48,147 nucleotides of DNA, taken from positions 1 to 48,147 of the forward strand of contig BFEA01000671.1 in NCBI GenBank assembly GCA_003427395.1, written 5' to 3'. The translations under genes and the position numbers were made by a program. This DNA comes from Chara braunii (taxonomy: Eukaryota; Streptophyta; Charophyceae; Charales; Characeae). Position 1 is the first letter of the stretch, and each line of letters begins with the position of its first letter. Positions 21,015-32,453 of this stretch are shown piece by piece. The notes beneath the pieces are model-generated. The model was not told where the DNA came from and did no database searches. It saw only the letters and a list, made by a program, of their open reading frames with translations.

Positions 21015-21090
21015 AATGAGATTCGGCACAGGATTAGGCAGCTGGGCTGGTAAATGAGATTCAGCACAGGATTAGGCAGTTGGGCTGGTA
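21015..21090. repeat. 38-bp tandem duplication
   Basis: Two units, 21015-21052 and 21053-21090, share AATGAGATTC.GCACAGGATTAGGCAG and differ at two positions. Confidence 0.9.
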
Positions 21091-22084
21091 AAGGCTGACA
21101 ATTTGGATCATGCATGCCAGTTGCTGAGCCACTCTGAGGCAGAGACACAGCTGCCCAGGCTTTGTATAGGGCTTTCCTTCTGAGAAGAAATAGAAGACAT
21201 ATCTCTTGTATTCCATTTTGCCACTAGGAGAGCGGTCAATCGAGGCATGGACACTGTGATCAGCAGATGTTCCTGTCATCCATCCCCTACATCGATGTGA
21301 GTGCAGTGCTCTTCTGACAGGCATCAGCGCAGGAGCATTAGCAAGTGAGAGTGTAAGACTCTGTTCAGGATTACCATAGACATCCATGCAGAGGTGGAAG
21401 ATCTCTATCTTCTCAGAATGGGCCGGGAAATGTGTGTGGGTGGGACATTTTAAAGAAGTTGTTTGTGATTCTGTTCCATACGTTCAGAACTCGGCTCTGG
21501 ATTATGATGATGTACATGTAGCACAGCATCCTCAGCCCGTTATCAGTTTTGTCAACTCTTTTGAGCAGCTAGGAAACGGTTTATGGCTGTGACAAGTGGA
21601 TTACATGGGGAGGAAAGAAAAGGAGGAAAACATAATTCCGATAAGCTGGCGGTTCAGTAGTACTCATGTGATGAATACATGTGTAGCTTGACAGCTGCAA
21701 AGTCTGCAATAGCAACTGTGAAGTCTGCAATAGTGCTAGCTAAGGTTTACAATCAATCCCTCCAGTGCTTATAGCTGAACTGCCAAACTGCTTGTGACTT
21801 TGATGATAGATGGCGTTCAATGCCATCCATAGAATAAAATATGTTGTTACCTTCAATGGTTATTGATCAATCGCCAGACTTGTTGGGACTTTGATGATAG
21901 AATGTGTCGTAAGAAATATGCTGCACGATAATGCTTACCAGTCGATCATGCTGGCTTTGATGATATAAAGTACTCATAAAATATGTCGAGCGGTAGAATT
22001 TGCTTCTTAACAATAAATTCTTATTTTATTATGGATGGTGGATACCTCTGGGTATGGTTGGTGTGATCGTTATTTATCCGACAG

Positions 22085-22351
22085 AGGGGACTGCTCAGGG
22101 GCTTTCCATTGTGAACCCTGACGGAAGTTTGTCAACGATTGTACCTGCTGCGGATGTCCCAACTGGAGGTGCTGTTGCTGGTGCAGCTGGACAGAACTAC
22201 ATGCCTCTTGCATTCTTCCCTATGCAGCCTGGTGCCTATTCCCAGTACCCGGCTTACCCTCCACTGGTAGGGCCTGGGACAAGTCCACCGATACCATTCC
22301 CGTTTCTCCTGTGCCCTGTGCTATCTCCTCAAGGAGCAGCCTATGTTACAG
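22085..22351 (+). CDS. Candidate exon 1 of an unidentified Pro/Gly-rich protein gene (partial)
   Basis: An open segment of 89 codons between an acceptor-like CCGACAG and a good donor TTACAG|GTCAGT. It reads GLSIVNPDGSLSTIVPAAD, then a Gly/Ala stretch and a Pro/Tyr-rich tail (GAYSQYPAYPPLVGPGTSP), which looks disordered. The junctions are phase 1 on both sides and the length is a multiple of 3. A second acceptor at 22098 would give phase 0 and fits the later exons less well. I do not recognise the family. The composition recalls low-complexity regions of plant transcription or RNA-binding proteins, but that is only an impression. The true first exon is not identified. Confidence 0.45.
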
Positions 22352-22419
22352 GTCAGTCCTTTTGGCTATCCCACCACTGTCAGCCTCTTACCTCGCGTGG
22401 AGTTGTATTTATCGTAGCT

Positions 22420-22640
22420 ATGTATCAGTTGCGTGTGGCTGCGATCATTTCTGAGAGAAAATAGACGATAGCCTTTCTGCAAGTGAATAGCTCTGGCTCT
22501 CTCACCTGATTTCGACCTAACCTGTACTGAGTGCACTCATATTGATGGTAGTCTGTACCGTCCACGTGTGGATGAAAACATCTCTGGGAGAAAAGAGAGA
22601 ATATCCTTGTGTGAGTGAATGGAGAGAGAATACCCATTCA

Positions 22641-22730
<90 letters not shown>

Positions 22731-22990
22731 ATTTTATGGGTGAATGCTGAATATATCCACATTGTACCTGATATGAACTAACCTGCTTTCATGTTGATGG
22801 TAGCCATGTATTCTTGTGTGTGCGAGCAATTTTGAGAGAACAGAGAGGATACCCTCTCTGTGACTGAATAGCTATGCCCGCCTCATACCTGATCCTGACC
22901 TGCCTTCATATTCATGGTAGGCATGTATCATTTGCGTGTGGATGCAAGGATCTCTAAGCAAAGGAGGGTATACTTCCTGCAAGTGAATAG
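22420..22990. repeat. Intronic array of diverged ~140-bp units with an internal (GA)n
   Basis: Four units recur with GCGTGTGG.TGC(G/A)A..ATCTCT.AG..AAA.GAG, then GTGAATAG, a CACCTGAT..GACCT phrase and TCATATT.ATGGTAG.C.TGTA. They lie just after the candidate donor at 22351, inside the proposed first intron. Confidence 0.6.
22651..22729. repeat. (GA)n microsatellite
   Basis: About 79 bp of uninterrupted GA dinucleotides embedded in one unit of the intronic array. Confidence 0.97.
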
Positions 22991-23100
22991 ACATAGTAGT
23001 TTAATATTTCGCTGTGCAAGATAACAGAGAGCAGAACTCGTTTCAGAGGAACGGTCCACCAACCTCATTTCCTTCTATGTACTGCCTTGTGTTTTAAGGT

Positions 23101-23271
23101 CATCACATGCTATTGCATGGAGCAGCCACTAATGTAGCGGGTTAGCCTTTTTCAGTTGCCTTTCCACTTTCCTCTTCTTGCCAGTTCATCACATGCTATT
23201 GCATGAAGCAGCCGCTAATGTAACAGGTTAGCCTTTTCAGTTGTCATCCCACTTCCCTCTTCTTGCCTGAC
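23101..23271. repeat. 86-bp tandem duplication
   Basis: Units 23101-23186 and 23187-23271 share CATCACATGCTATTGCATG.AGCAGCC and end with CCTCTTCTTGCC. They lie within the proposed intron. Confidence 0.85.
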
Positions 23272-23659
23272 TGAACAAGGGTTTATCCTACATGAGTGAC
23301 ATCTTTCTGACTGTGACCTTCCATTCACAGGACCCTGTGTGTGACTTGCTGCAGACAATGTCTGTGACAGTCAAGAGATTCTTTGGGCGCTTGTTGGCAA
23401 ATCTCACAAAGAAGCAATTGTAATGCTCTCTGCCTTATCCATTTCCCTACCTTGTCTCATTGAGGTTAGCTTTTTCTCCAGAGTCAGATAAAAGCTTCTG
23501 TTAGTTTCAGTGGGAGCAACCATATAGGTTCTTCCAGGCCAGGCAAACGGACAGGACATGAAGAGTGGTGATGTCTACGGACTCTGTTAAGCAGCGTGAA
23601 GGACTGGAAATCCTGATTCTGCGCTTTTGGACGTCTTGTGGAAACTTGGAAAATTGCAG

Positions 23660-24355
23660 TGCCATACACTGTGGCGCCCAGTGATGGGCCAGCAAGCCCA
23701 GTTGTGACTGGCCCATCTCCCATATCGCCAGCCGCGAGAAACAACCCAGATATGGAAGCTTTGTTGCAGACGTTGCGTCGTGGCCACTCCCAGCCTCAAA
23801 CTCCATCTCATCCTGAATCCCCTTCCCAGTCCCAGATGGCGAGGCGCAAGGTGGGCAGTCCAGCTGCTCGATCCCAACGTGGGGAGTTGACTCCACGAGG
23901 GAACATGAGCGGAAACAATTCTCGAGGCACTCCTCAGGCAAGCCCGTGGCCGAGCACCTCTACTGAACGGGTTCATGTGTCTGATAGCTCCCCAACAACT
24001 ACAGCTTCAGAAGGGGCATGGACAGGTGATCGGTCAGATGGTGAAGAGATTTCTAGAGCCCCCATTGTTCATCTGCCCCAGAAGGCAAAAGGATCAGCAA
24101 GTGCAGTCACTCCCAGGGAACACCAGATTCGCCATGACACAGGGGATGGGAGGAGTGGCCATGAGGTGTGCTTACATACTGCCGAACGGTCCCGACCACA
24201 GAGTGTGTTGCCAGCTGGGCAGGAGTCATCACCTGATTCAGTTGCAGGTGTGGTGCCAGTAGAGCCTGGTAGGCTAACAACTCTTTCGGATTCAGAATCA
24301 GCTATTTCCACTGCTGAATCCTTGAAAGAAACTTCGGCAGAGGAGGCATCCACAG
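23660..24355 (+). CDS. Candidate exon 2 of the same unidentified gene, Ser/Pro-rich (partial)
   Basis: A 696-bp open segment (232 codons) follows acceptor ATTGCAG and ends at a strong donor CCACAG|GTGAGT. Both junctions are phase 1, so it joins exon 1 in frame (its split codon becomes Val). The product is hydrophilic and disordered-looking, rich in Ser, Pro, Thr and Gln: PSDGPASPVVTGPSP, then MEALLQTLRRGHSQPQTP, a basic patch (MARRKVGSPAARSQRG), a TSTERVHVSDSSP region and an acidic Ser-rich end (LSDSESAISTAESLKE). No domain is recognised. Residues 32-82 are duplicated at 20438-20592. Reading through the donor gives a hydrophobic tail and a stop at 24447, which could be a retained-intron form. 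Confidence 0.5.
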
Positions 24356-25070
24356 GTGAGTGGGTAGTGGATGGAAGCACGATGGCTGTCTCTTATGCTG
24401 TTTTGTTTTTTCTTTGTGTTGCTGATAGTCTGCTTTTGTATGTGTAATGACCAGCTTTGCACCGGCACAAGATGCAATAGGCTTTGCACCAGCATGTGTA
24501 AGAATACTACACTAACACAAGAGGTGACTTTAAATTAATGAAGGACATTGTCGGTGAGAAAGTTGGTTAGCCACAGTCATGTAGTACTGCTGGAAGTACT
24601 GTGAACATTTGTGAAATAATGTGAATGGCTCAAGGGCACATTGAGTTTCTGAGTGATGTCTGAATTGTTCTCATATGGTGTCGGTTCACATCTCACGCGT
24701 GGAGCTTTTGTGTGATGAAGTGTCAATTCGTGATGTTGTGAGAGCTAGTTTGAAACCGTGGGAACATTGCACAATCCAAAACAGTAAACAGGCTTTAGAA
24801 ACCAGGTGCACCTACAACACAGTGTGTTTTGTTTTGTTAGTTTATAATAACTTCATATGGAGTATTATGGACCATTTTTCAGTGCGTATAGTTTCTCAAA
24901 AGTAGCTTTTCACGGCTGCTCAAAAGGAAAATAGTAAAAATACTCTTGGATTTTCTGTGCACCAAACTCATGCTAACGACTTGGAATGAGAAGCAGTAGT
25001 TCACTCCAACTAGGTTTCGTTAATGACACTGGATGGTAAGGTGTCTATGGCCGCCAGTAACTTCAAACAG

Positions 25071-25137
<67 letters not shown>

Positions 25138-28096
25138 TCCCGCCTCTCCCCCCCCCAAAGCTATGGTGCCGGGCGCCATCGACCACCAACCACTTCCAGC
25201 GTCACTGGATTCTTGACCGCACAAGACCACAGCGGCGCTTCCGCAACAGACTCAATTTCCAATTGTGCTCATGCTCTGCTGCCGTTGGACTTCTGTACGT
25301 TGCTGCAGTTCCCAATCATCAACTTTTCCAGACCGGTTCCCCAGCTTGTCGGTCGCGGTCTGCTTTTGACGCATCCAGAGTTTTCAAGGACTTTCCTAGG
25401 ACTCAGCTGTGACTGGACTGATGGTCTGACTCGACTGGACTCTGTACCAGGGTGGGTCTACCTACTGGAGCTACCGTACGGACAAGGGCTTCGAGACCTA
25501 GTGGGTCTACTGGGCATACGAGACCTAACGGGCTCTACTGTAGTGACATGCTTACGAGACCTACCAGATGATGATGGGACTATGGTACATGGGACTCTTT
25601 TGGAACGGGGTGCGAGACTTGGACAACCATTAATATCAACGGCCGCTCGCCCTTGCCCTCAAGGCATTGATGACTCAGCAACTCACAGTACAATGCAACA
25701 TGAGGCACTGACCGGTCCTGAGCACAGTAGTTGACAACCATTTGAACGTCCTCTTTTTTTTCCCTTCTCTTTTTCACCATCCTTGTGCCGAATAAGAACG
25801 TCCTTCTCCTCCTCCCTACTGCTCTGAATGTCACCTCCCTCTGATCTTTTCAGACTACTTCTTAAGCCCAACAGTACACGATCCTCATAGCAAGAAGGAT
25901 CCGTGGGTCTCTTGATGTTCAGAAGCTGTAACTCACAAGGATCTCATCGGTTTGTGAAAACTCTGAAGTATTGTGGCAGAACAACTGGGACAAACAAGAG
26001 TCTCTCAGTCTCGCCAATGAAGTACATTACATGACCATGCTATGTAACTGCTTGAGAACGCAATCCAGCAGAGCATCACCATGTTCCCATAAACACACAG
26101 TGATGACAAAGCAGATTAGGAGAGGGATTCACACCACACCAAACAGAGATATGCATAGTGGAAGTCCAGTAACCAAGAAGAATCGAGTAGAGTCAATTCC
26201 AAAGTCCCTAGTCACTCTCCAGCTCAATCAGGACCACAAAAGAAACCAAGTATCACAACCGAGAGCAAACCACCTTGAATAAACTTGGAACCGAGATTCA
26301 TCGAGTCTCCGGAGTCTTGCTCCTCCCTCCAGCACCACCTCCATAGCCGGCTATGGCGCACAGCCCAATTTCTCAGCACCTTGCCTCACTACTCTGCAGA
26401 CCACCCAGCTCCTCCACTCTCCTGTCTCAGCATCACCAACTATGTCCAGAACTCCCTCCAATGCTCCGACACTAAGCCAGAGACCTCTCAGAACAACCAC
26501 CAGCAGCACCAGGATGAAGAAGGAACCTCCAGCTTGAAGAAGAAGAAAACAGCTGCCACGAAGAAAACGATATGGGAGCGCCTAACCCCCAGCACAGATA
26601 TGCTGTAGCCAGGCTCAGCAGATGAAGCACTTGTTTGACTGCTGCCTGAAACCATAGCAGCGGCATCCCAGCCACAGCACTTCTCCAGCAGCCTGGCAAA
26701 CAAGTGCACTAAACAACTGCTCCACTAAGGAGCCCTAACCCCACGGAGTGTATTTATATTTCTACTCTCACCTTCTGGACTCGCCTAGGACCTAAAACCA
26801 ACAAGCAGTTATGGATCTGTATTTTCCAGTAACAACAGTGCCAGTTTGGGGCAAAGGTAACCAACTAACGGTTATGGGTCTTCCTTCTCAGACACATGGT
26901 TTGAGGCAGAAGTAAAGCAACAGTCTTTTGAGGCCTGAAACGAGGGCCAGGCCCAGTGATCCCGGTTTGCAGAAGTGTCCCTGTCGGTTTAGGGCTGTTT
27001 CTTTTCCTTTCTTTTACTTCCTTTTTCTTTTTTTCCTTCCTTTTTTTCCTTGTGCAGGGGCCATGCTAATCTTCCAATTTTAAAGGATGTCCCGAGGTGC
27101 AATCAGACTCGCTTTCTTTCACACTTCACATGCATGTAAACAGGTAGCGCAGCAAACTGGCGACAAGCGCCCACTCAGAACTTAGAGATATGGTAACCAA
27201 GAACACAGTTAAGATACAAGCTCACTTCAGATGGCTATGGCGCATCAGCGCCTGTACAACCCTTTGTTCGTCACTGTACTCAACTCTGCTGTTCACACAC
27301 ACTCAACTCAAGATCACCCTGGATATCCCACACGCGACACACTGTACACACACACACACACACGCTACACTCTTCTCCCAGCTATGGCGGCAATGGCCGC
27401 TACTACCTCTACCACTATGGCTAAACTCTCCTTCGGCCCACTTCTTCTTCGGGCATACTGCAGACCACCTCGCACAAGTCGCTGTGGCAGCGCTTCCGAA
27501 TGGCTTACGCAGGAATGAATGAATGGCTGGGCGCTGCCTCTTGATTTATACTTCTGTAACTCGTTGGTCTGCCGCTTTCCCATGCCCGTGGTGCACACAG
27601 TCCCATACGGTACTTGCTTGACTGGACTAGGACTGACTGGGACTGGGTACCGCTGACTCAGCACGGGTGGACTCCACCACTTGCCCACTTGCTTCTGGCC
27701 TACTGCGAGCAACGTGTGAAGGGCCACTTCCGGACCTTCCAGAAGTCTGTGGACTTGGCCCTTCGACACTGTAGCAGCTACGACCTTGACCCTCCAGGAC
27801 TGTAGCAGCTACGACCTTGACATTTCAGAAGTCCTACAGCTACGACTTCTTGGACCTACTAAGACCTACAAACAACCGGTCTACAGCTCGAACCCCTACA
27901 ACCTACGGACCTACGACAGCCTACTAACTGCTGCGGATACACAGGTCATGGGTTCAACTATCGGGGTCGGCACAGATACTGTACACAGGTAAGGTGAGGA
28001 TTAGGGATCGAGCACTGGGATCTGCATCCGCGACTGCGAACAGGTGAATACCGTTTCACTCCCAACGGCCTAAATTCGAGGTCCTCCGAGAATAGC
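24356..28096. other. Proposed intron sequence: no gene assigned
   Basis: No supported gene. It contains a (CT)n run (25073-25134), a (CA)n run (27347-27362), a poly-pyrimidine stretch at 26996-27050 and a tandem phrase CTGTAGCAGCTACGACCTTGA (about 27769 and 27799). The 233-codon plus-strand frame at 25033-25734 runs through the microsatellite and is not credible. The part just below 28,097 should hold the 3' LTR of element 1, but I found no matching LTR partner. Confidence 0.45.
25073..25134. repeat. (CT)n microsatellite
   Basis: About 62 bp of CT repeats. Confidence 0.97.
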
Positions 28097-28539
28097 TTAG
28101 TCCATAGCAGGACCTTTACCCTTTTTTTCTCTTTCGTAAGCTCTAACTACGTCGGGAGCTGTTTCTAGAAGTTCAGCTCTAGTAAACCAGCGGTAATCAT
28201 CGGGTTCCTAGTAAGCAAATCTGACTTTATACTGTTTCTGTGGGCGACCTCTACCTCCTGTTCTGAATACGTCTTCACCTACAATGCCCTCAATGTCATA
28301 TCTTCCATCCATGTCCAGAGGGATCATGGATCTTCTTGACGGAAATCGTTGACTTGTGACACACGGCAACAACTTCGACGCATGGAACACAGGGTAGGTG
28401 TGCAGGTGTGCTGGGATCTCTATCGTATAGGACAGCCCATCCTCTCCGCCCTTAACCTCTAGAACTGACCATGGTCCTCTGTATGCTGGCAGTAGCTTTT
28501 GCGAAATGTTTCCTCAGGAGCAAACTCTTTGGACTTGAC
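28097..28539 (-). pseudogene. Element 1 integrase C-terminus and chromodomain
   Basis: After QVGDLV comes an in-frame TAG where element 2 has Trp (DLVWVKS). One frameshift later the GPY/F-like module LLPAYRGPWSVLEV is readable, then YPVFHASKL. The chromodomain follows (YDIEGIVGEDVF, RGRPQKQYKVRFAY), with a TAG before EPDDYRWFTRAELLE. The polyprotein ends at a TAA at 28097-28099. Chromodomains on Ty3/Gypsy integrases are known to tether integration to modified histones; this assignment places the element among chromoviruses. Confidence 0.85.
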
Positions 28540-29387
28540 CTAGACTAAGTCGCCTACTTGAAACTGCGACGGGCGACGATGCTTGTTAGCCTGTTCTATC
28601 ATTCGGTGTTGGGCCTTCCCGAGGTTCTCAATGACGGTAACTATCTCCTTTTCGTGTTGTATCACAAACTCCCTACTGTCGGGCAGTAGCCTATGAATCT
28701 GATCTCGGTTAAGTCCTTCAAACGGTCTGCGCGGTCTAAAGGATTTGTGCAACTCATTGGGAGTGTGACAGGTGGACAAGTGCACACTATTATTGTACGC
28801 ACTGGCTGCCTTGGGCAACATCTCATCCCAATTGACTTGATCCGGTCTAATGGATGATGGCCAGATGACATCAGCAACTTTGACCAATACACTTTCATCA
28901 GTTCCTGCCAGTTTTGACTAGTGAACCGGGTGTCTCTATCGCTAACTATGGACAACGGAATACCGTGATCACTAACCCAATGATAAAAAAACTTTTGAAT
29001 TACTAAATCAGTGCGTGCCTCTGCAGGCAACGGAACAAAGACTGCATATTTGCTAAATCTATCAACTATCACCATGACTTGGCTCTTGCCGTGCCTACTT
29101 TTGACTTGGGTATCCAGAAAGTTGATGGACACAGAGTCTCCTGGCTGGTCACAAATAGGCAAGGGCCTGAGAAGACCTAGAGGGCCACGCGTAGTAGTCT
29201 TGTTTCTCTGACATGCTTTGCAACTGCGGACGTACTCTATGCAATTGTTCTTCATTCCTAGCCAAGTATACGCCTGCGTCAGGTTGGCCAAAGTCTTTTG
29301 CCAACCGAAATGTCCCTCTGTATCATGGCGTTCCCCTAGGATCAGGCTACGGATCTCCTCACTGTTGGGAACGCATAGACGGTCCAC
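28540..29387 (-). pseudogene. Element 1 integrase (zinc finger and catalytic core)
   Basis: The HHCC finger is visible as HDTEGH and CKACQRNK. The core begins SVSINFLDTQVK, where Asn (AAC) stands in place of the first catalytic Asp (SIDF in element 2). The second Asp is kept in IVSDRDTRF. After SSGHHP the sequence jumps to the IRPDQVNWDEMLP segment in another frame. Compared with element 2 about 20 codons are missing, including the catalytic Glu (NGQSEQ). Two of the three DDE residues are therefore lost. The core then continues ASAYNNSVHLSTCHTPNELH and the HRMIEQANKHRRP region. Confidence 0.88.
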
Positions 29388-29676
29388 GACATTGGTCTTC
29401 TCGAATAATAGTCCCTATGTAGTGCGGTAATCTAGTTCTCTTTGGGGCCTCCTTAACTCTCTTGAGGAGGTCACTATAGATAGGGTCCAACGCGTATGCC
29501 TGCCTTACTATCTTTTGCAGGTCACTCCCTATATCCAGATAGTGAACTATAGCTCCAAAGTAGTTTGATCTCCTACTTAGAGCATCTGCAACTACATTGT
29601 ACTTGCCTTTGACAGGCTTGAGCTCAAAGTCATATTGGTCTATCTCAGCGGCCCACCTAGTCAACTTAGGTGTCAT
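29359..29676 (-). pseudogene. Element 1 RNase H C-terminus and connection to integrase
   Basis: After a frameshift near 29670 the protein continues TPKLTRWAAEIDQYDFELK, PVKGKYNVVADALSRR, the usual end of Ty3/Gypsy RNase H, then a spacer to the integrase zinc finger. A further frameshift near 29385 precedes MDRLCVPNSEEIRSLIL. Confidence 0.88.
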
Positions 29677-30886
29677 TTTGGCCTGTCTTCAGCCACCTAA
29701 GAGTCTCATGGTTTGAATACACTCTGAAGTGCCTCCCAAGCAGGTAATGCTTCCAGTGCTCTAAGGCCTGCCTGAGAGCGTAGAGTTCTCTCTCGTAAGT
29801 TGAGGTAGATACCTTCTCTGAGGGCATCCTCGCTGACATGAACTCTACGGGTTTGTAGCCATTGCCATCGTCCTGCTGCAACACGGCGCCTATACCATTC
29901 TGACTTGCGTCCGTGGTGACGACAAATGGCAAGGACGGATCTGCCACCTTGAGGACAGGATACTCTATCAACACGCGCTTTAATTTCTTAAGCGCGGACG
30001 TACAGTCTTTGTCACACGTCCAAATTGCTTCTTTCCTTAGCAACCTGCGAAGGGGAGCGGCGATAGTAGAGAAGTTCCCGACAAACTTTCCATAATAGTT
30101 AGCTAGGCCTAAGAACGATCGCAATTCTGTCAGTGTGCGGGGCGTCGGCCAATCTCTAATCACTGCTATTTTGTTGTCCTCGGGCTTAATGCCATCTCTG
30201 TCTAGCACATGGCCCAAGTACAAGACTTGTGTCTTGGCCCACTCGCACTTCTTCGCGTTGATCTTGAAGTTAGCGTCTCTCAGCTTCTCCAAAACTTGTC
30301 TCAAATGACCTTGGAGCTCCTGGAGGGTCCTGCTAAACGCTAAGATGTCGTCTAAATAAACTACGACGAATCTACCTAACCAAGGTCTGAACAAATCATT
30401 CATACATCGCTGAAATGTAGTTGGCGCATTGGTTAGTCCAAAAGGCATCACTATAAACTCATAATGCCCATATCTAGTCCGAAAGGCAGTCTTATATTGG
30501 TCATCAGGATAAACTTTTATGTGATGATATCCGGACTTCAAATCTATCTTCGAAAAGTAATTGAAGCCTTGCACTCAATCGTCTATCCTGGGCAGTGGCT
30601 CAACATTCTTTACCGTGATAGCATTCTGACCCCTGTAATCTATACACATACGCAACTCTCCCTCCTTTTTGGGGACAAATAACACTAGTGCTCCAAAAGG
30701 AGACGAATTGGGCATAATCCAACCCTTTTCGAGGAGCTCATCCAACTGCTTGCGCAGCTCCTCTAACTCCCTTGGGGACATCCTGTAGACCGCTCCCTTA
30801 GGAGTTTTACTGCCAGGCTCTATCTCCAGCTGGATTGGCCGCGGTACTACTCCTGTCGTCCTTGAACTCTTCCAGCTGCTTGGCAA
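29666..30886 (-). pseudogene. Element 1 reverse transcriptase and RNase H
   Basis: The RT starts with [24 protein letters not shown] and PSSSPFGA-like [15 protein letters not shown], then [15 protein letters not shown] and PLPRIDD. A TGA at 30575-30577 breaks the frame, at a point where about three codons (LLD/R in element 2) also appear missing. It resumes with FSKIDLKSGYHHI, MPFGLTNAPTTFQ and the catalytic VVVYLDDIL. RNase H follows: TTDASQNGIGAVLQQ, the ERELYALRQALEHWKHYL helix and VYSNHETLRWL. Asn replaces the expected Asp in the last motif (family form S/TDH), so RNase H would be catalytically impaired even without the stop. Confidence 0.92.
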
Positions 30887-31432
30887 TAGTTGGGTCTACT
30901 GGCTTCTCTTCCTTGGGCTCAGTGATAGGTCTCACATATGCTACGAAGACCTGCTCCTCTAACTGCTCCTCCTTAAATAACCGCGTGAATGCAGGAGCAC
31001 CGAGACAACAATGTGCCAAGGAGTTGTCTACTACTGGCACATGAAACAGACGGGCCGTCTTAACCTCGCCTGACAGACTAGGGAGCCTACACTCATGCTC
31101 TCTCAGGTGGAGTGTGCCCCCTGCTGCCTCTCCCTGGTCCATACCTAAGACTATGTCAAAAAGGAGGTCATCCTGTATGAGGAGGGTCAGGGAATGGAGA
31201 GCTTTCTCCACTTTCCCATCTTTCTCTAGGCGAAAATACGCTTGGACTCCCTCTACGTAGTCCTCAACACGCATCTGCGAGGACACTGCCTATGGGGTCT
31301 GTTAACTTCTGGACTTCGAATCCTAGCTTTAGCTTCTTCAGCGCCCTACGGCTAATATAACTGTGAGTAGCCCCTGAGTCTATAAGGGCTCCTATCCTAC
31401 TTTTGAAAACTTCTACATCTACTAATGACCGT
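30807..31432 (-). pseudogene. Element 1 aspartic protease and linker
   Basis: The active-site word ALIDSGATHSYIS is readable at about 31390-31351 (DSG codons within 31357-31383), after VFKSRIG. The frame then breaks near 31275. In the next frame the second half follows: RVEDYVEGVQAYFRLEKDGK and the conserved DIVLGMD near 31150-31130, then an acidic linker (FKEEQLEEQVFVAYVRP) toward RT. The retroviral-type protease would cleave Gag-Pol. The catalytic Asp is present, but the frameshift between the halves inactivates this copy. Confidence 0.85.
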
Positions 31433-32200
31433 TTCAGTGGGACCGTTTAGGCCTGTTTCAATGACCGGTTAGGACCCAGAACTCTGAAAAATTGCAAATT
31501 GTCCTAGTTAGTGCTACAGCCCGCTGAGAAAACTGCAAAAACATTGCAACCAAGCCACATGAATACCAACTTAGATGTCCCAACTGTTACCTTCAATAGC
31601 GCTCAAATCCATCGTTGTGCAAGTATAATTCAGCTCTCATGACCATTGTTTGCCCATTGAACAATGCAGTTTAGCCCCAAACAGACCTGGATTTCAGTGT
31701 TCTGGCTGCCAATATGGCTTTGGTCATGAGATACCACACCACTATTGGCAGGGCCAAGCAATTCTATTCTGAACTGTTTCTTTGGCAGGCGGTCAGACAG
31801 TGCTCTGCCCAGCCAAATGTAGCCTGCTCCAACCTGAGCGGCTTCGTTTGTTGAAGCCATTTGAAGGAGCAACCTGAGCGGCTTTGGACCCAGCACCTTC
31901 CTCGTACAGCTCGGGCATGATACCACATGAACCCAACAGTTGACCTGAGTTTGAACCGTCGACCGTTCAGCATGTTTTACATCATTTCTTGTCTCCACCT
32001 ACAAGGAGGACAAAAATTCTGACAAATCACTACAGTCCTCGCTATGTCCAGCAGTGCTGGAAGTCACTCGATGAAAGAGAGTATATGTTCATCGCCTCAC
32101 TAGGATGCTGTCTTGTCTGTGCAGTTTACCTCCTGGTTGGGTGAGCGGGCTGGCATTTCAGTCAGTTGGGTGGGCGTGCAGGCAACCTTGTGGACGGTAG
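31433..32200. other. Stretch upstream of element 1: no gag or LTR recognised
   Basis: No gag-like frame or tRNA-primer site could be found. GAGCGGCTT and AACCTGAGCGGCTT are repeated at about 31836 and 31871. This suggests element 1 is truncated at its 5' side. Confidence 0.45.
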
Positions 32201-32411
32201 GGCTTTTGGTTGGTCAGTTGTTGGGAGCATCGGGCAACGGAGGGAGGGAGGAAGGGAAGATGGTGGTTGGTGAGAGTTGAAGGGGGAGCAAGGAGGAGCC
32301 ACAAAAGAGAGGAGGAATATTGCGAAGGAGAGGGGGAGAAATATTATCAAGGAGGGAGGGGGAATAAATGTCATGAGGGGGGGGGGGGGGGGGGGGGGGG
32401 GGAAAAAAAAT

Positions 32412-32453
<42 letters not shown>

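Larger units (their letters stand above)
19685..22084. other. Sequence upstream of candidate exon 1: no gene assigned
   Basis: Lower repeat content than elsewhere. It holds a 155-bp copy of part of the later candidate exon (20438-20592), a 38-bp tandem duplication (21015-21090) and a recurring phrase GACTTTGATGATAGA/GGCTTTGATGATA at about 21797, 21890 and 21953. It may be intron or 5' flank of the gene proposed downstream. No promoter could be fixed. Confidence 0.4.
28097..31432 (-). mobile_element. Ty3/Gypsy chromovirus remnant (element 1), pol only
   Basis: Minus-strand protease, reverse transcriptase, RNase H, integrase and chromodomain follow in the order of Ty3/Gypsy (Metaviridae) pol. 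No gag is seen upstream of 31432, and no LTR pair, PBS or target duplication was found by eye. The coding region has at least five frameshifts, three in-frame stops and a deletion in the integrase, so it is a dead copy. It lies antisense to the candidate plus-strand gene, within its largest proposed intron. It is related to, but clearly diverged from, element 2 at 40474-47523. Confidence 0.92.

Noticed and set aside
24298-24495. Minus-strand frame opposite candidate exon 2
   Set aside because: It is antisense to the better-supported exon and has no recognisable features.
25033-25734. 233-codon plus-strand open frame
   Set aside because: The first third is translated (CT)n microsatellite, the rest matches no family, and a second frame is open across the same region.
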